Below the pieces are notes generated by a model that saw only the letters and a program-made list of their open reading frames with translations, was not told the DNA's origin and did no database searches. This document shows, piece after piece, positions 7,856-15,519 of a DNA stretch of 26,084 nt. The DNA is taken from positions 1 through 26,084 of the forward strand of contig NZ_JBHSGT010000002.1 of NCBI RefSeq assembly GCF_042654605.1. Direction: 5' to 3'. This stretch comes from Enterococcus_I eurekensis. GTDB taxonomy: Bacteria > Bacillota > Bacilli > Lactobacillales > Enterococcaceae. Numbering within the stretch: the first letter of the stretch is position 1; each line of letters starts with the position of its first letter. The translations under genes were made by a program, and so were the position numbers.

Positions 7856-8740
7856 ATGTTTGCAATTGATATCCAACATTTTTCAAAAAAATATCGAGGA
7901 AAAGAAGTCATACATGATTTAAATTTACAAGTTAATGAAGGTGAAATTTATGGTTTTATCGGACCAAATGGTGCTGGAAAATCAACGACGATTAAAGCCT
8001 TGCTTGATTTTATTAAACCTACGACTGGTGATTTAGCAATTTTCAGTCTTGATTCACAAAAACAAGCAAAAACGATTCGCCAATTTACTAGTTACGTTTC
8101 GTCTGAAGTCCGTTTCTATCCGAACTTTACCACTCTTGAATTACTAAAAATTACGGCTCAACTTCATCAGCTTGATCAACCAAAAAAAGCCATTAATGAC
8201 TTAATTGACTTATTTGACATTGCACCTCATAAAAAAGTTTCTGAGCTTTCACTTGGAAATCGCAAAAAAATTGCATTAGCTGCGAGTCTGCTCCCTAACC
8301 CACGCCTCTTGATTTTAGATGAGCCAACAAATGGTCTCGATCCTGCTATTCAGCATCGCCTATTTAACGAATTGAAAAAACGAAATGCACAAGGGATGAC
8401 GATTTTTCTGTCCAGTCATAACTTAACTGAAATTCAAGACTACGCGGATCGTGCAGCCTTTATTCGAGAAGGTGAAATTATCACAGTACAAACAATTTCC
8501 AAAGAAACCTCTTTAGGAAAACTAGTCAAGATTGATTCAAAAACATTGCAAACACAAGATTTCCCGGCCAGTTTCAAAGTACTCGATCATAATAATCAGC
8601 AATGGCGCCTACTTTATACAGGTGAAAATAAGGAGCTTTTGCAGTTTCTTAGTCAACCTATCATTCAAGATTTCACTGTCCAAACACCAACATTAGAAGA
8701 TCAGTTCCTATCCTTGTATGAAGGAGGTAACTTAAAATGA
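7856..8740 (+). CDS. ABC exporter ATP-binding protein (BcrA/YxlF-like)
   Basis: The 294-residue ATPase has Walker A GPNGAGKST (36-44), signature LSLGNRKKIAL (131-141), Walker B LLILDEPTNGLDP (151-163) and switch His188, followed by an 80-residue C-terminal extension. The LSLGN form of the signature and the extension are usual for ABC-2 exporters such as bacitracin (BcrA) and YxlF types. GAGGAGGG precedes the ATG. Its stop overlaps the next start as ATGA, so it is coupled to the permease gene. The cargo is unknown; drug, bacteriocin or lipid export are all possible, and no immunity or lantibiotic genes are adjacent. Confidence 0.85.
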   Translation: MFAIDIQHFSKKYRGKEVIHDLNLQVNEGEIYGFIGPNGAGKSTTIKALLDFIKPTTGDLAIFSLDSQKQAKTIRQFTSYVSSEVRFYPNFTTLELLKITAQLHQLDQPKKAINDLIDLFDIAPHKKVSELSLGNRKKIALAASLLPNPRLLILDEPTNGLDPAIQHRLFNELKKRNAQGMTIFLSSHNLTEIQDYADRAAFIREGEIITVQTISKETSLGKLVKIDSKTLQTQDFPASFKVLDHNNQQWRLLYTGENKELLQFLSQPIIQDFTVQTPTLEDQFLSLYEGGNLK

Positions 8741-9552
8741 TATTATTTAAAATGGAGTGGAAAAGACTATATAAAGGATTCTTGATTTGGACGCTACTCT
8801 TTGCAGGATTAAGTTTTGCGTTTTCTGCGATTTATCCCCAAATGTTTACTCCTTCACTGCAGGAAACGATGGATACGATGTTAAGTGGCTTACCTGAAAG
8901 TATGCTTACTACTTTTAATATTTCATTAACAGGTGAAGCAAGTATGTTTAAGCCTGTTGGTTTTTTTGCTTATTATTTCCAATATCTATTTGTTGCTGCT
9001 TGTATTTACGCGAGCCTGTTAGGTATGCAATCGTTGATTAGTGAAGAAAGCGAAGGCACGATTGACTTTTTATATGCGCAACCAATTTCACGCCAAGCGA
9101 TCCTTTTTTCAAAATTTATCGCTAGACTAACGGTTATTTCATTCTTTTGGTTATTATCTGGACTTTCTTCAATGGGGAGCCTGCTAGTCTTTCGATTGGC
9201 CAGTGATCCAAAAAAAGAAATTATTTCAGGAATTACTAAAATCTACCTGTATGAATGGCTTGTGCTGATCTTCTTTTTAACTTTAGGTTTCCTAATCTCT
9301 TCGCTATTAAAAAATGCCAGTCATGCAACAAGCTTGTCATTAGCCCTCGTCTTTGGTTTTTACTTATTAGGAATTTTATCTGGCTTGCAAGAAAAATTAA
9401 ATTTCCTAAGTAATTGGTCGCCGGTTCATCTAGGTATCCCTTCCTCGATTTTAAATAATGGTCTGTCAGAAGCTCCCTATCTTGCTCTCCTCAGTGTTGT
9501 CTTTTTAGCAGCTTCTTTCTATTGTTATATAAAACGTGATTTTCAAAGTTAA
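8737..9552 (+). CDS. ABC-2 type exporter permease
   Basis: This is a 271-residue membrane protein with an N-terminal hydrophobic segment, a long external loop, and then five further hydrophobic segments. SEESEGTIDFLYAQPISRQ is a typical cytoplasmic coupling stretch of ABC-2 permeases, often the most conserved part of the family. AAGGAGGT sits 7 bp before the ATG. It forms the membrane half of the exporter with the preceding ATPase and is followed at once by a strong bidirectional terminator, so the pair makes a two-gene unit. Substrate not identifiable. Confidence 0.8.
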   Translation: MILFKMEWKRLYKGFLIWTLLFAGLSFAFSAIYPQMFTPSLQETMDTMLSGLPESMLTTFNISLTGEASMFKPVGFFAYYFQYLFVAACIYASLLGMQSLISEESEGTIDFLYAQPISRQAILFSKFIARLTVISFFWLLSGLSSMGSLLVFRLASDPKKEIISGITKIYLYEWLVLIFFLTLGFLISSLLKNASHATSLSLALVFGFYLLGILSGLQEKLNFLSNWSPVHLGIPSSILNNGLSEAPYLALLSVVFLAASFYCYIKRDFQS

Positions 9553-9560
9553 GAAAAATA

Positions 9561-9611
9561 AAAAAACAATCGAAAGCCATTCGGTCTCTGTCTGGCTTTC
9601 GATTGTTTTTT
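9561..9611. terminator. Bidirectional terminator after the ABC exporter
   Basis: A perfect 19-bp stem (9561-9579 with 9593-9611) with a 13-base loop, A-rich on one side and T-rich on the other, lies 8 bp past the permease stop. It can end transcription from both directions. Confidence 0.9.
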
Positions 9612-9863
9612 AAGTTCGTTTTATAATGAAAATAGACTCTTGGATAATTTTTTTATAAACTGTTTCTACACAAAATAATTTTGATTAAAATGTTACTACA
9701 ATGATTGATAGTATTCGAACAATAAGGTTTTGATTTTACGTCTTAATATTTTTAATTCTCATGTCTATTGAATGCTAACTAACATATAGCCATATTATCC
9801 ACCTATATTGAATTTTATCATTCATCATCCTTTTCTTTTAGATAATACTCTTAGTATGTTCAA
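9612..9863. other. Intergenic stretch without a recognisable gene
   Basis: The stretch is strongly AT-rich. I saw no open frame with a ribosome binding site, no tRNA and no repeat shared with the rest of the window. It lies downstream of both neighbouring genes. Confidence 0.6.
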
Positions 9864-10748
9864 TCATTTATTTAACTTAGCCGCTTCAACTAATTTTTTA
9901 AAATCTTCAAAGACCTTTGCTCTTTCATCTGCCTGAACTTTTTGCCACTGCTCATATAATTCATAACTTTTCGTATGATATTTTGGCTTGGAGACTTCTA
10001 TTTCTTTTTCTACTTGCTCAAAATCATTCGAAAAACGTTCAAATAATTGCTTATTACCGTTAAAATTTGCCGTTGACTCTTCTTTCATTCGCATTTCAAT
10101 CGCCCGTATTTCATTCAAAACGGCTAAATAGTCAGCCACAAAAATGGGCATCGCCGCCGCTTTAAATTCTAACAATCGTTTCACCAAGACTTGATTATAC
10201 GCATAAGGGCGAATCAGCTCTTTATTGCGGTATAAGCCATACAAAAATTGCTGCCATAAATCTTCGGGGAAAGTGTATCCACGATCTTTAAGCCATAGCA
10301 ATTCATCCAACGCTAAATCAACTTGATTCAATCCTTTTTTGATTTCATTAGCAACCTCTTGGCTAATCCCTAAGTGATCGGCAAAATGAGTAATTCCTAA
10401 AGCGATCGTTTCACCAGTCTTTTTTGATTTTAAAATAAACTGATACTTGATGGCTTTCCCGCATTGGCAATGCAAGTGATAACGTTTTAGTTTGCGATTA
10501 TAATTTTCATCGATATTGACTGTTTCAAAAACCCAGTGCGCATCAATCAAATGATGTTGATTGACAAAAAACGAACTCATTTGATACTTTTTATGTTTTT
10601 CAATTAAATGCCTTTGCGGCTTCATTAAGCGTTGATAGATTTCTTGCCGATTTTTAACCGTCAAAGCTTTACGTCCTTCTAATGGATAGGGTTTTAATTG
10701 GTAAGTATTGGGATACCACTGCTGGTATAAACTTTTTTGGTCCTTCAC
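9864..10748 (-). CDS. Uncharacterised protein with a CxC motif
   Basis: I do not recognise the family. The 294-residue protein is soluble and basic, with no signal peptide or membrane segment. The central region has HCQCGKAIKYQFILKS (Cys-x-Cys, possibly half of a metal site) and LGITHFADHLGI, a helix-turn-helix-like stretch; the C-terminal third is charged and probably helical or coiled (EQVEKEIEVSKPK..., VQADERAKVFEDF). It begins with GTG at 10748, preceded by AAGGA. The gene stands alone between a stretch of empty DNA and the YczE-like gene on the same strand, 51 bp away. DNA- or RNA-binding is conceivable but is only inference from its basic charge. Confidence 0.6.
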   Translation of the reverse strand: MKDQKSLYQQWYPNTYQLKPYPLEGRKALTVKNRQEIYQRLMKPQRHLIEKHKKYQMSSFFVNQHHLIDAHWVFETVNIDENYNRKLKRYHLHCQCGKAIKYQFILKSKKTGETIALGITHFADHLGISQEVANEIKKGLNQVDLALDELLWLKDRGYTFPEDLWQQFLYGLYRNKELIRPYAYNQVLVKRLLEFKAAAMPIFVADYLAVLNEIRAIEMRMKEESTANFNGNKQLFERFSNDFEQVEKEIEVSKPKYHTKSYELYEQWQKVQADERAKVFEDFKKLVEAAKLNK

Positions 10749-10799
10749 GTAACGTTCATCCTTATTTCTTATTTATATAGTAGAAAACTCATACAAAAT

Positions 10800-11438
10800 C
10801 TATTCGCCTAAAAATTCGGCTGTCGGTCGTAACAATTTTTGAATGAAAAATTGAATCAAAATGCCCATAGAAACGATTGCTAAAAATGGTGCAAAAGAAA
10901 TGCCTACACCTAGTAAAAAACCGATAAGTGTAAACAAGATATCAAAACTTGTGCGTACCACCCGAATCGAAAGTTTAAAAATACTACTTAACGAAAAGAC
11001 GAGTGCTTCATACGCCCCGCGACCAAATCCTGCCAGTGAATAAAGGGCAATTCCAAGCGCCATCACTAAAAGTCCACTAATAAAAATCAGAACTTGCATA
11101 ATCTTAGACTCCACCGAAAAAGAGAATTGTGTCAGGAAATCAGTCGTTAAAGCAATAACAAGTGGATTCAAAAGACTTCCAACGAATAACTCTTTTCGAT
11201 CAATGAAAAAGACAATAAAAAGCATCACAGCACTCACAAGCAAATTCGCTTGCCCCACCGTTATCGTTAGATTCTCGGCAATACCTATCCATAACATCGT
11301 TAACGGATCACTCCCAATATTTCCTAGTATCGTTAAATAAATTCCTATTCCCATAATAAATGAGCCTATTAAAACCATGGTGCTGCGCTTCAATGCTTTT
11401 TTTATATTCATTCTTATATCCCTTTCTTTACTCATCAT
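10800..11438 (-). CDS. YczE/YyaS/YitT-family membrane protein
   Basis: The 212-residue protein has about five membrane segments. It contains the family markers MGIGIYLTILGNIGSDPLTML near the N-terminus and YSLAGFGRGAYEALVFSLS in the middle. Proteins of this family are integral membrane proteins of unknown transport role; B. subtilis YczE affects lipopeptide export. Two starts are possible: 11438 (AGGA 8 bp upstream) or 11411 (AAGGG 8 bp upstream, nine residues shorter). It is divergent from the phosphatase-family gene at 11516, with a shared 77-bp region. Confidence 0.7.
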   Translation of the reverse strand: MMSKERDIRMNIKKALKRSTMVLIGSFIMGIGIYLTILGNIGSDPLTMLWIGIAENLTITVGQANLLVSAVMLFIVFFIDRKELFVGSLLNPLVIALTTDFLTQFSFSVESKIMQVLIFISGLLVMALGIALYSLAGFGRGAYEALVFSLSSIFKLSIRVVRTSFDILFTLIGFLLGVGISFAPFLAIVSMGILIQFFIQKLLRPTAEFLGE

Positions 11439-11481
11439 GCATTCTATCCTACCATTGCAACAATCGAACGTAATAATCTAT

Positions 11482-11489
11482 GTTATAAT
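11482..11489 (+). promoter_or_regulatory. Extended -10 promoter of the 11516 gene
   Basis: TG-T-TATAAT is a consensus extended -10 (TG at 11482-11483 shares its T with the spacer, TATAAT at 11484-11489). No good -35 lies 17 bp upstream, as is common for extended -10 promoters. The ribosome binding site GGAGGTG follows at 11504-11510. Confidence 0.55.
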
Positions 11490-11515
11490 TATCATACTAA
11501 AATGGAGGTGTTTTT

Positions 11516-12592
11516 TTGAAATTACTATTTTCTTATCTTAAATGGTTCATCCTTGTTTTTGCCTTAATTCTAGGTGGTTACTTGGCGTATCTCTTTTTAG
11601 ATTATCAGCGTTTGGAAGATAATTTAGAACTACTTCCAAACAATCATGCGAATAACAGCCAACAAACGGAACAAAAAAACTACAAAATTACCACTTTTAA
11701 TATTGGTTATGCCGCCTATCCAGCCGATTACAGTTTCTTCATGGATGACGGAAAATATTCACGTGCTTTCAGCCAAGAAGACGTTGAAAAAAATCTGACT
11801 GCCATTGAAAACCATTTGCTAGAACTAAATTCTGATGCCATTTTCTTACAAGAAGTCGATACAAAAGCGCACCGTTCTTATAAAATCAATCAAGTTGAGC
11901 AGTTAACACAAAATTTGCCTGAATATGCTTCTGTCTTCGGTCAAAATTATGACTCCAGCTATCTATTTTACCCTTTTACTAAGCCAATTGGCAAATCAAA
12001 ATCAGGAATATTAACATTAAGTAAGAGTAATTTTGAAAAAGCGACGCGTTATGCTTTACCGATTGAAACAAACTTCAATAAATTTTTTGACCTTGATCGT
12101 AGTTTTACTGTCAGTCAAACGACTTTTGGTGGTCATCCGGTAAGCTTAATAAATATTCACTCCTCTGCTTTTACAAAAGATAAAAGCATTTTGGAAGACC
12201 AAATAAAAAAACTTGCTAGCAAAATGGCTGAAGAAAAAGCAGCTGGTCGTAGCGTGATTGTTGGCGGGGACTTTAATCATGATTTACTCGGAAATAGCCC
12301 TGAAGTTTTTGATACCGAACGAAAAGTTGAAACATGGACCCATCCTTTTCCAGAAGAATTATTGCCTCCTGGTTTTTCAATAGCTAAAGGTGATGTAGCC
12401 CAAGCAAAGATCCCAAGTGTCCGTGCAAGTAACAAACCTTATGTCAAAGGCGAAAATTTTGTTTCACTCATTGATGGCTTTATCGTCTCAGATGATATCA
12501 TCGTCGATAGCGTGAACGTTTCCGACCTGGAATTTGCCAACTCGGATCACAATCCCGTAACACTAACTTTCCACTTTGATAAAGGAGCTTAA
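11516..12592 (+). CDS. Membrane-anchored endonuclease/exonuclease/phosphatase (EEP) family protein
   Basis: This 358-residue protein has one N-terminal membrane helix (about 8-30) and an outward-facing EEP hydrolase domain. Catalytic landmarks are in order: FNIG (Asn62), QEVD (Glu113), NIHSS (His215), GGDFNHD (Asp252, Asn254) and SDHNP (Asp344, His345). The fold covers metal-dependent nucleases, sphingomyelinases and inositol phosphatases; the anchored form points to an extracytoplasmic phosphodiester substrate, but which one is not clear. The start codon is TTG at 11516, supported by GGAGGTG 5 bp upstream and by the immediate start of the basic plus hydrophobic anchor. It sits 2 bp before the AlkD-like gene, so the two form an operon. 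Confidence 0.85.
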   Translation: MKLLFSYLKWFILVFALILGGYLAYLFLDYQRLEDNLELLPNNHANNSQQTEQKNYKITTFNIGYAAYPADYSFFMDDGKYSRAFSQEDVEKNLTAIENHLLELNSDAIFLQEVDTKAHRSYKINQVEQLTQNLPEYASVFGQNYDSSYLFYPFTKPIGKSKSGILTLSKSNFEKATRYALPIETNFNKFFDLDRSFTVSQTTFGGHPVSLINIHSSAFTKDKSILEDQIKKLASKMAEEKAAGRSVIVGGDFNHDLLGNSPEVFDTERKVETWTHPFPEELLPPGFSIAKGDVAQAKIPSVRASNKPYVKGENFVSLIDGFIVSDDIIVDSVNVSDLEFANSDHNPVTLTFHFDKGA

Positions 12593-12594
12593 AA

Positions 12595-13239
12595 ATGGAT
12601 CTTTTAACAGAACTATCAAACGCTACCAATTCAGAAAAAGCCCAGCAAATGGAAAAATATATGCGCGATCAATTTCCGTTCTTTGGCATTCCCGCCCCTG
12701 AACGCAAAAAAATCTTCCAAGCGTATATGAAAACCATCGATTCAATAACAATTGATTGGGACTTTGTAGAAGGTTGCTGGAAAAAAGAGCAACGTGAATG
12801 GCAATACATTGCAATTGATTATTTAATTAGACTAAAAAAACAACTAATAATTAGCGATATTCCAAGATTAAAACAATTGATTACTACGAAATCGTGGTGG
12901 GATACTGTTGATGGACTAGATGAATTACTCGGGTACCTCGCACTACAAAATCCTGAAGTCGAAAAATTAATGCTCGATTGGAGTCAAGATGAGAACATTT
13001 GGGTCCGCCGTGTCGCAATCAATCATCAACTACTTCGAAAAAATCGAACCAACACGATATTACTCAAGCAAATTCTATGCAACAACTTAAATGATACAGA
13101 GTTCTTTATCAACAAAGCCATTGGATGGAGCTTACGTGACTACAGCAAAACCAATCCTGAATGGGTCCGCCAATTTATCCAAACCCATAAAGAGCACATG
13201 GCCCCACTAAGCATAAGAGAAGCCTCTAAGTATATTTAG
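12595..13239 (+). CDS. DNA alkylation repair enzyme, AlkD-like (HEAT-repeat glycosylase)
   Basis: The 214-residue protein matches the HEAT-like repeat family of AlkD DNA glycosylases, which remove positively charged alkylated bases. Diagnostic parts are FFGIPAPERKKIFQAY near residue 30, KSWWDTVDGL (aromatic and Asp near 100-106) and WVRRVAINHQLLRKN (Arg near 140), followed by NKAIGWSLRDYSKTNPEWV. AAGGAG precedes the ATG by 8 bp. The coding end lies in a 9-bp hairpin (13221-13229 with 13236-13244) that has no T-run. The likely original terminator is now at 15270-15311, beyond the IS, so transcription now runs into the IS. Confidence 0.85.
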   Translation: MDLLTELSNATNSEKAQQMEKYMRDQFPFFGIPAPERKKIFQAYMKTIDSITIDWDFVEGCWKKEQREWQYIAIDYLIRLKKQLIISDIPRLKQLITTKSWWDTVDGLDELLGYLALQNPEVEKLMLDWSQDENIWVRRVAINHQLLRKNRTNTILLKQILCNNLNDTEFFINKAIGWSLRDYSKTNPEWVRQFIQTHKEHMAPLSIREASKYI

Positions 13240-13246
13240 AGGCTAT

Positions 13247-13283
13247 CAATGAAGCGGTAACTGACGAGTAATAAGCTAGAATT
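13247..13283 (+). repeat. Half copy of a palindromic repeat also found inside the adjacent IS
   Basis: This host-side stretch (…TGACGAGTAATAAGC…) resembles the arm of the palindromic insert at 13469-13591 over about 30 bases, sharing TGACGAGTAATAAGC exactly with only a few mismatches around it. It lies outside the IS, before the target duplication, so it is a separate occurrence of the same repeat. Confidence 0.55.
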
Positions 13284-13288
13284 CAGAG

Positions 13289-13296
13289 GTTATTTT
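13289..13296. repeat. Target site duplication of IS copy 1 (left)
   Basis: GTTATTTT directly abuts the left end of the element and is repeated exactly at 15239-15246. Eight bases is the normal duplication for ISL3-family elements. Confidence 0.9.
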
Positions 13297-13348
13297 GGTT
13301 GTTCGTCAAATGGTGTTGATGGGCCCAAAATGAGTAAAAATAATCGTC

Positions 13349-13388
13349 AAAATCGGTAGAGAGATTTGTTTCTCTATCGATTTTTTTT
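13349..13388 (+). terminator. Terminator hairpin inside the IS left end
   Basis: A 14-bp stem (13349-13362 with 13371-13384, one G-U pair) is followed by eight T (13381-13388) on the plus strand. It would stop transcription entering from the alkD side. The same hairpin is kept in copy 2 at about 20479-20514. Confidence 0.75.
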
Positions 13389-13468
13389 GACATTAGAAAA
13401 GAGGGGGCGGAGCCTCCCGCTCCCCTGCGAAAAATCACCTTGTTGACGAAAGCTGCGAGACCGCTTCG

Positions 13469-13591
13469 AAACGGTATGAAATGATCAGCGACTCGGTAAT
13501 AAGCCATAATCTTTTTGAAAGTACAAAACACTTTCAAACGATTCTTTGCTTATTACTCGTCACTATTCGCTCATTTCATGACCTCTAATAG
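13469..13591. repeat. Nested palindromic repeat (about 123 bp) in the IS noncoding tail
   Basis: Copy 2 lacks this segment, reading straight from ccgcttcg to agcctgtag. The segment folds into one long imperfect hairpin: outer arms around TGAAATGA/TCATTTCA, middle arms TAATAAGC/GCTTATTA and inner arms GAAAGT/ACTTTC. A half copy lies outside the IS at 13247-13283. It has the look of a small dispersed palindromic or MITE-like element that landed in the IS. Confidence 0.6.
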
Positions 13592-13803
13592 AGCCTGTAG
13601 TTGTTGGAGCCGTTCGAACGTAGTGAGTTACGGATACAATATCAGGATCTGCGTGACAACTCAGCTCGAAAGCTTCAAACTCTAGTTAAGTGCTAAAGCA
13701 CTAAACCAGAGTAATTCACATTTCGTCTTTTGACGCAGCGGGCACAAGGTATTTTTCTTTGAGTCGCTAGTGCGATCTTCAAATGATTTGTTGATTATTC
13801 ATA

Positions 13804-15096
13804 TCAAGCTTCAGTGGGGGCGAAAATTAATCCCTGAATGTTGTAGATTAGATCTCTTAAATGATAAAAGTTACGATAACCATAGGAAACGCGTTTAATT
13901 AATTTAATTTTATTATTCAAGCCCTCAGTAACACCGTTAGAATAACGAAGTTCAAAAGCATTTTGAATCCCTTGCTTGTACTTCTTTAAGAAATATAATT
14001 TCTTTCGGAACCATTTCGGAAGGGCCTTATCTAATGTTTGAATCGTGGAGAAAAAGCCATCTATATCCTTCTTTTTCCGATAATAGTGCAGCAATTGAAC
14101 CGCTTCATAAGCAAGTTTTAACTGGGAATCATAGCTCAAGAGCTCATCAATAATATCCTGCGCATAGAGGTATCGCTTGAATATGGGATGATAGGCAGGT
14201 TGTCGATTATCTAGAGAATCCGAATCTTTTAGAATCAGTTTCCAATACCGTTTTAATCGACGGTATTTTTTCTTATCCTCCGGATTTGAAGTATTGAAGG
14301 CATTCATTTTTTTAATTCTTAGTTGATTCAATGAGCGAGTAATTTGTTGGACGATATGAAAACAATCGATTACAATTTGAGCATTTGGAAAGATCATCTT
14401 AATCAATTGTTGATAACTAGCGTTCATGTCTATCACTAAATAACGTACTCCCAGACGAGCTTTTCTGGGAAAACGCATGAAGTATTGGACGAGTTTATCA
14501 AGTCTACGGTCTTCTAGCACCTCAAATAAGTGGTTATTTGTCCCGTCAACACAGATGAAGCTCATTGCGCCTTCACAAGACTTCATTGATTTAAATTCAT
14601 TGACACAAAGAACCTGTAGTAGCGTTTGATAGCTTTTATGATACGTTTTCGCCAGTTCTTCTTGAATTCTTAAAACAGAGATATCCGATACAAAGTATTG
14701 CTGTGCAATCGACTTACGAGAACTAACTTGAGCTAATTCTAAAAGAATTTGATATTTCAACTCTTTTGCCAAATGATCATGACGTGCAACAGTTGGGGTT
14801 TGAGCGATGAAGGTTTTTCCGCAATGACGACAAAGAAACCGTGAGCGTTTCAGCTCTAAATAGGTTAACGTGTTACGAAATAAAGCCATTTGGGTACGAG
14901 TTGTTTTTGTTCCGTTCTTAACGATTTCACCTTGATTTTTTCTCCCGCATTTCTCACAATTAGTCGGCTTATAAGTCAAGGAGCCACTAATTAATTGAGC
15001 AGTGACACCTTTTATTTTCGCATCCTCCAACCAATTTTCTGGGAAAGTAATATTTTCATCTGTTAATCCAAGCATTTTTCTAGTATTATTGTCCAT
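13804..15096 (-). CDS. ISL3-family transposase
   Basis: This 430-residue transposase has an N-terminal four-Cys zinc motif (CEKCG near 47-50 and CRHCG near 93-97), a helix-turn-helix stretch (SRKSIAQQYFVSDISVLRIQ), and the DDE catalytic domain: Asp in ICVDGT, Asp in IDCFHIVQQ and Glu in NGVTEGLNNKIK. Its length is normal for the family and the reading frame is intact, so this copy could be active and could also act on the deleted copy 2. AGGAG sits 9 bp before the ATG. Confidence 0.92.
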   Translation of the reverse strand: MDNNTRKMLGLTDENITFPENWLEDAKIKGVTAQLISGSLTYKPTNCEKCGRKNQGEIVKNGTKTTRTQMALFRNTLTYLELKRSRFLCRHCGKTFIAQTPTVARHDHLAKELKYQILLELAQVSSRKSIAQQYFVSDISVLRIQEELAKTYHKSYQTLLQVLCVNEFKSMKSCEGAMSFICVDGTNNHLFEVLEDRRLDKLVQYFMRFPRKARLGVRYLVIDMNASYQQLIKMIFPNAQIVIDCFHIVQQITRSLNQLRIKKMNAFNTSNPEDKKKYRRLKRYWKLILKDSDSLDNRQPAYHPIFKRYLYAQDIIDELLSYDSQLKLAYEAVQLLHYYRKKKDIDGFFSTIQTLDKALPKWFRKKLYFLKKYKQGIQNAFELRYSNGVTEGLNNKIKLIKRVSYGYRNFYHLRDLIYNIQGLIFAPTEA

Positions 15097-15238
15097 GAGG
15101 CTTCACTCCTGATTTGTGTTTGTTTTAGACGACTACATTTTATCAGTTTGAAGTCTCTTTTTGTCGTCAAAATATACAAAAAGTGCTGAAAGAAAATCTC
15201 TATGAGATTTTTCCATCAACACCAAATATTATACAACC

Positions 15239-15246
15239 GTTATTTT
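15239..15246. repeat. Target site duplication of IS copy 1 (right)
   Basis: GTTATTTT, identical to 13289-13296, shows that copy 1 inserted here as a simple unit. Confidence 0.9.
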
Positions 15247-15269
15247 ATGAGTTCTGCAATATCTAACAA

Positions 15270-15311
15270 AGAAGTGACTGAGAATTTTTTCTTAGTCACT
15301 TCTATTTTTTT
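15270..15311 (+). terminator. Terminator, probably of the alkD operon before IS insertion
   Basis: A 15-bp stem (15270-15284 with 15289-15303, one G-U pair, loop TTTT) is followed by a run of T on the plus strand. With the IS removed it would lie about 80 bp after the alkD stop codon. The IS has separated the two. Confidence 0.8.
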
Positions 15312-15421
15312 CCAAGATACTCATTTTCTTTATCGATAGACCAATCTCGAATCTTTTTTTTACAAAAAAAAACTGTTAATAAATAATGAAAAAATTCTAA
15401 TCAACAAATCGGTCAAATGGG

Positions 15422-15450
15422 ATGACAGTCGCTCTTTTTTGCTATAAGAT
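15422..15450 (+). promoter_or_regulatory. Putative promoter of the MFS efflux gene
   Basis: ATGACA (15422-15427), a 17-bp spacer and TAAGAT (15445-15450) would start RNA near 15457. The resulting leader of about 63 bases contains ATTCG-CTAT-CGAAT (15457-15470) and then the terminator-like hairpin. Confidence 0.45.
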
Positions 15451-15478
15451 AGTTCTATTCGCTATCGAATCAAATCAC

Positions 15479-15507
15479 AGTAGCCTAACGATTAGGCTGC
15501 TTTTTTT
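15479..15507 (+). promoter_or_regulatory. Terminator-like attenuator hairpin immediately before the MFS ribosome binding site
   Basis: A 10-bp stem (15479-15488 with 15492-15501, loop CGA, one U-G pair) is followed by T through 15507, and AGGAGGA starts at 15508. Every transcript from the promoter above must read through it. Such placement before efflux or resistance genes is typical of transcription attenuation in Firmicutes; no leader peptide or anti-terminator is clear here. Confidence 0.6.
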
Positions 15508-15519
15508 AGGAGGATTTTA

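Larger units (their letters stand above)
13297..15238 (-). mobile_element. ISL3-family insertion sequence, full-length copy 1 (1942 bp)
   Basis: The ends are 26-bp inverted repeats (13297-13322 and 15213-15238) that match at 19 positions: GGTTGT at the tip and TGGTGTTGATGG inside. They are bounded by the exact duplication GTTATTTT. The single gene is a 430-residue transposase read on the minus strand. About 500 bp of noncoding tail follow the transposase stop, with a terminator hairpin (13349-13384), a GC-rich palindrome (about 13403-13427) and a nested 123-bp palindromic insert (13469-13591). I did not match it to a named IS. Confidence 0.92.

Noticed and set aside
13283..13537. Minus-strand open frame of 84 codons across the left end of IS copy 1
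   Set aside because: It runs through the terminal repeat, the terminator hairpin and the nested palindrome, starts without a ribosome binding site and matches no family; a chance frame.
15247..15519. A leader peptide gene controlling the MFS attenuator
   Set aside because: I found no short frame with a ribosome binding site between the predicted transcription start and the hairpin.
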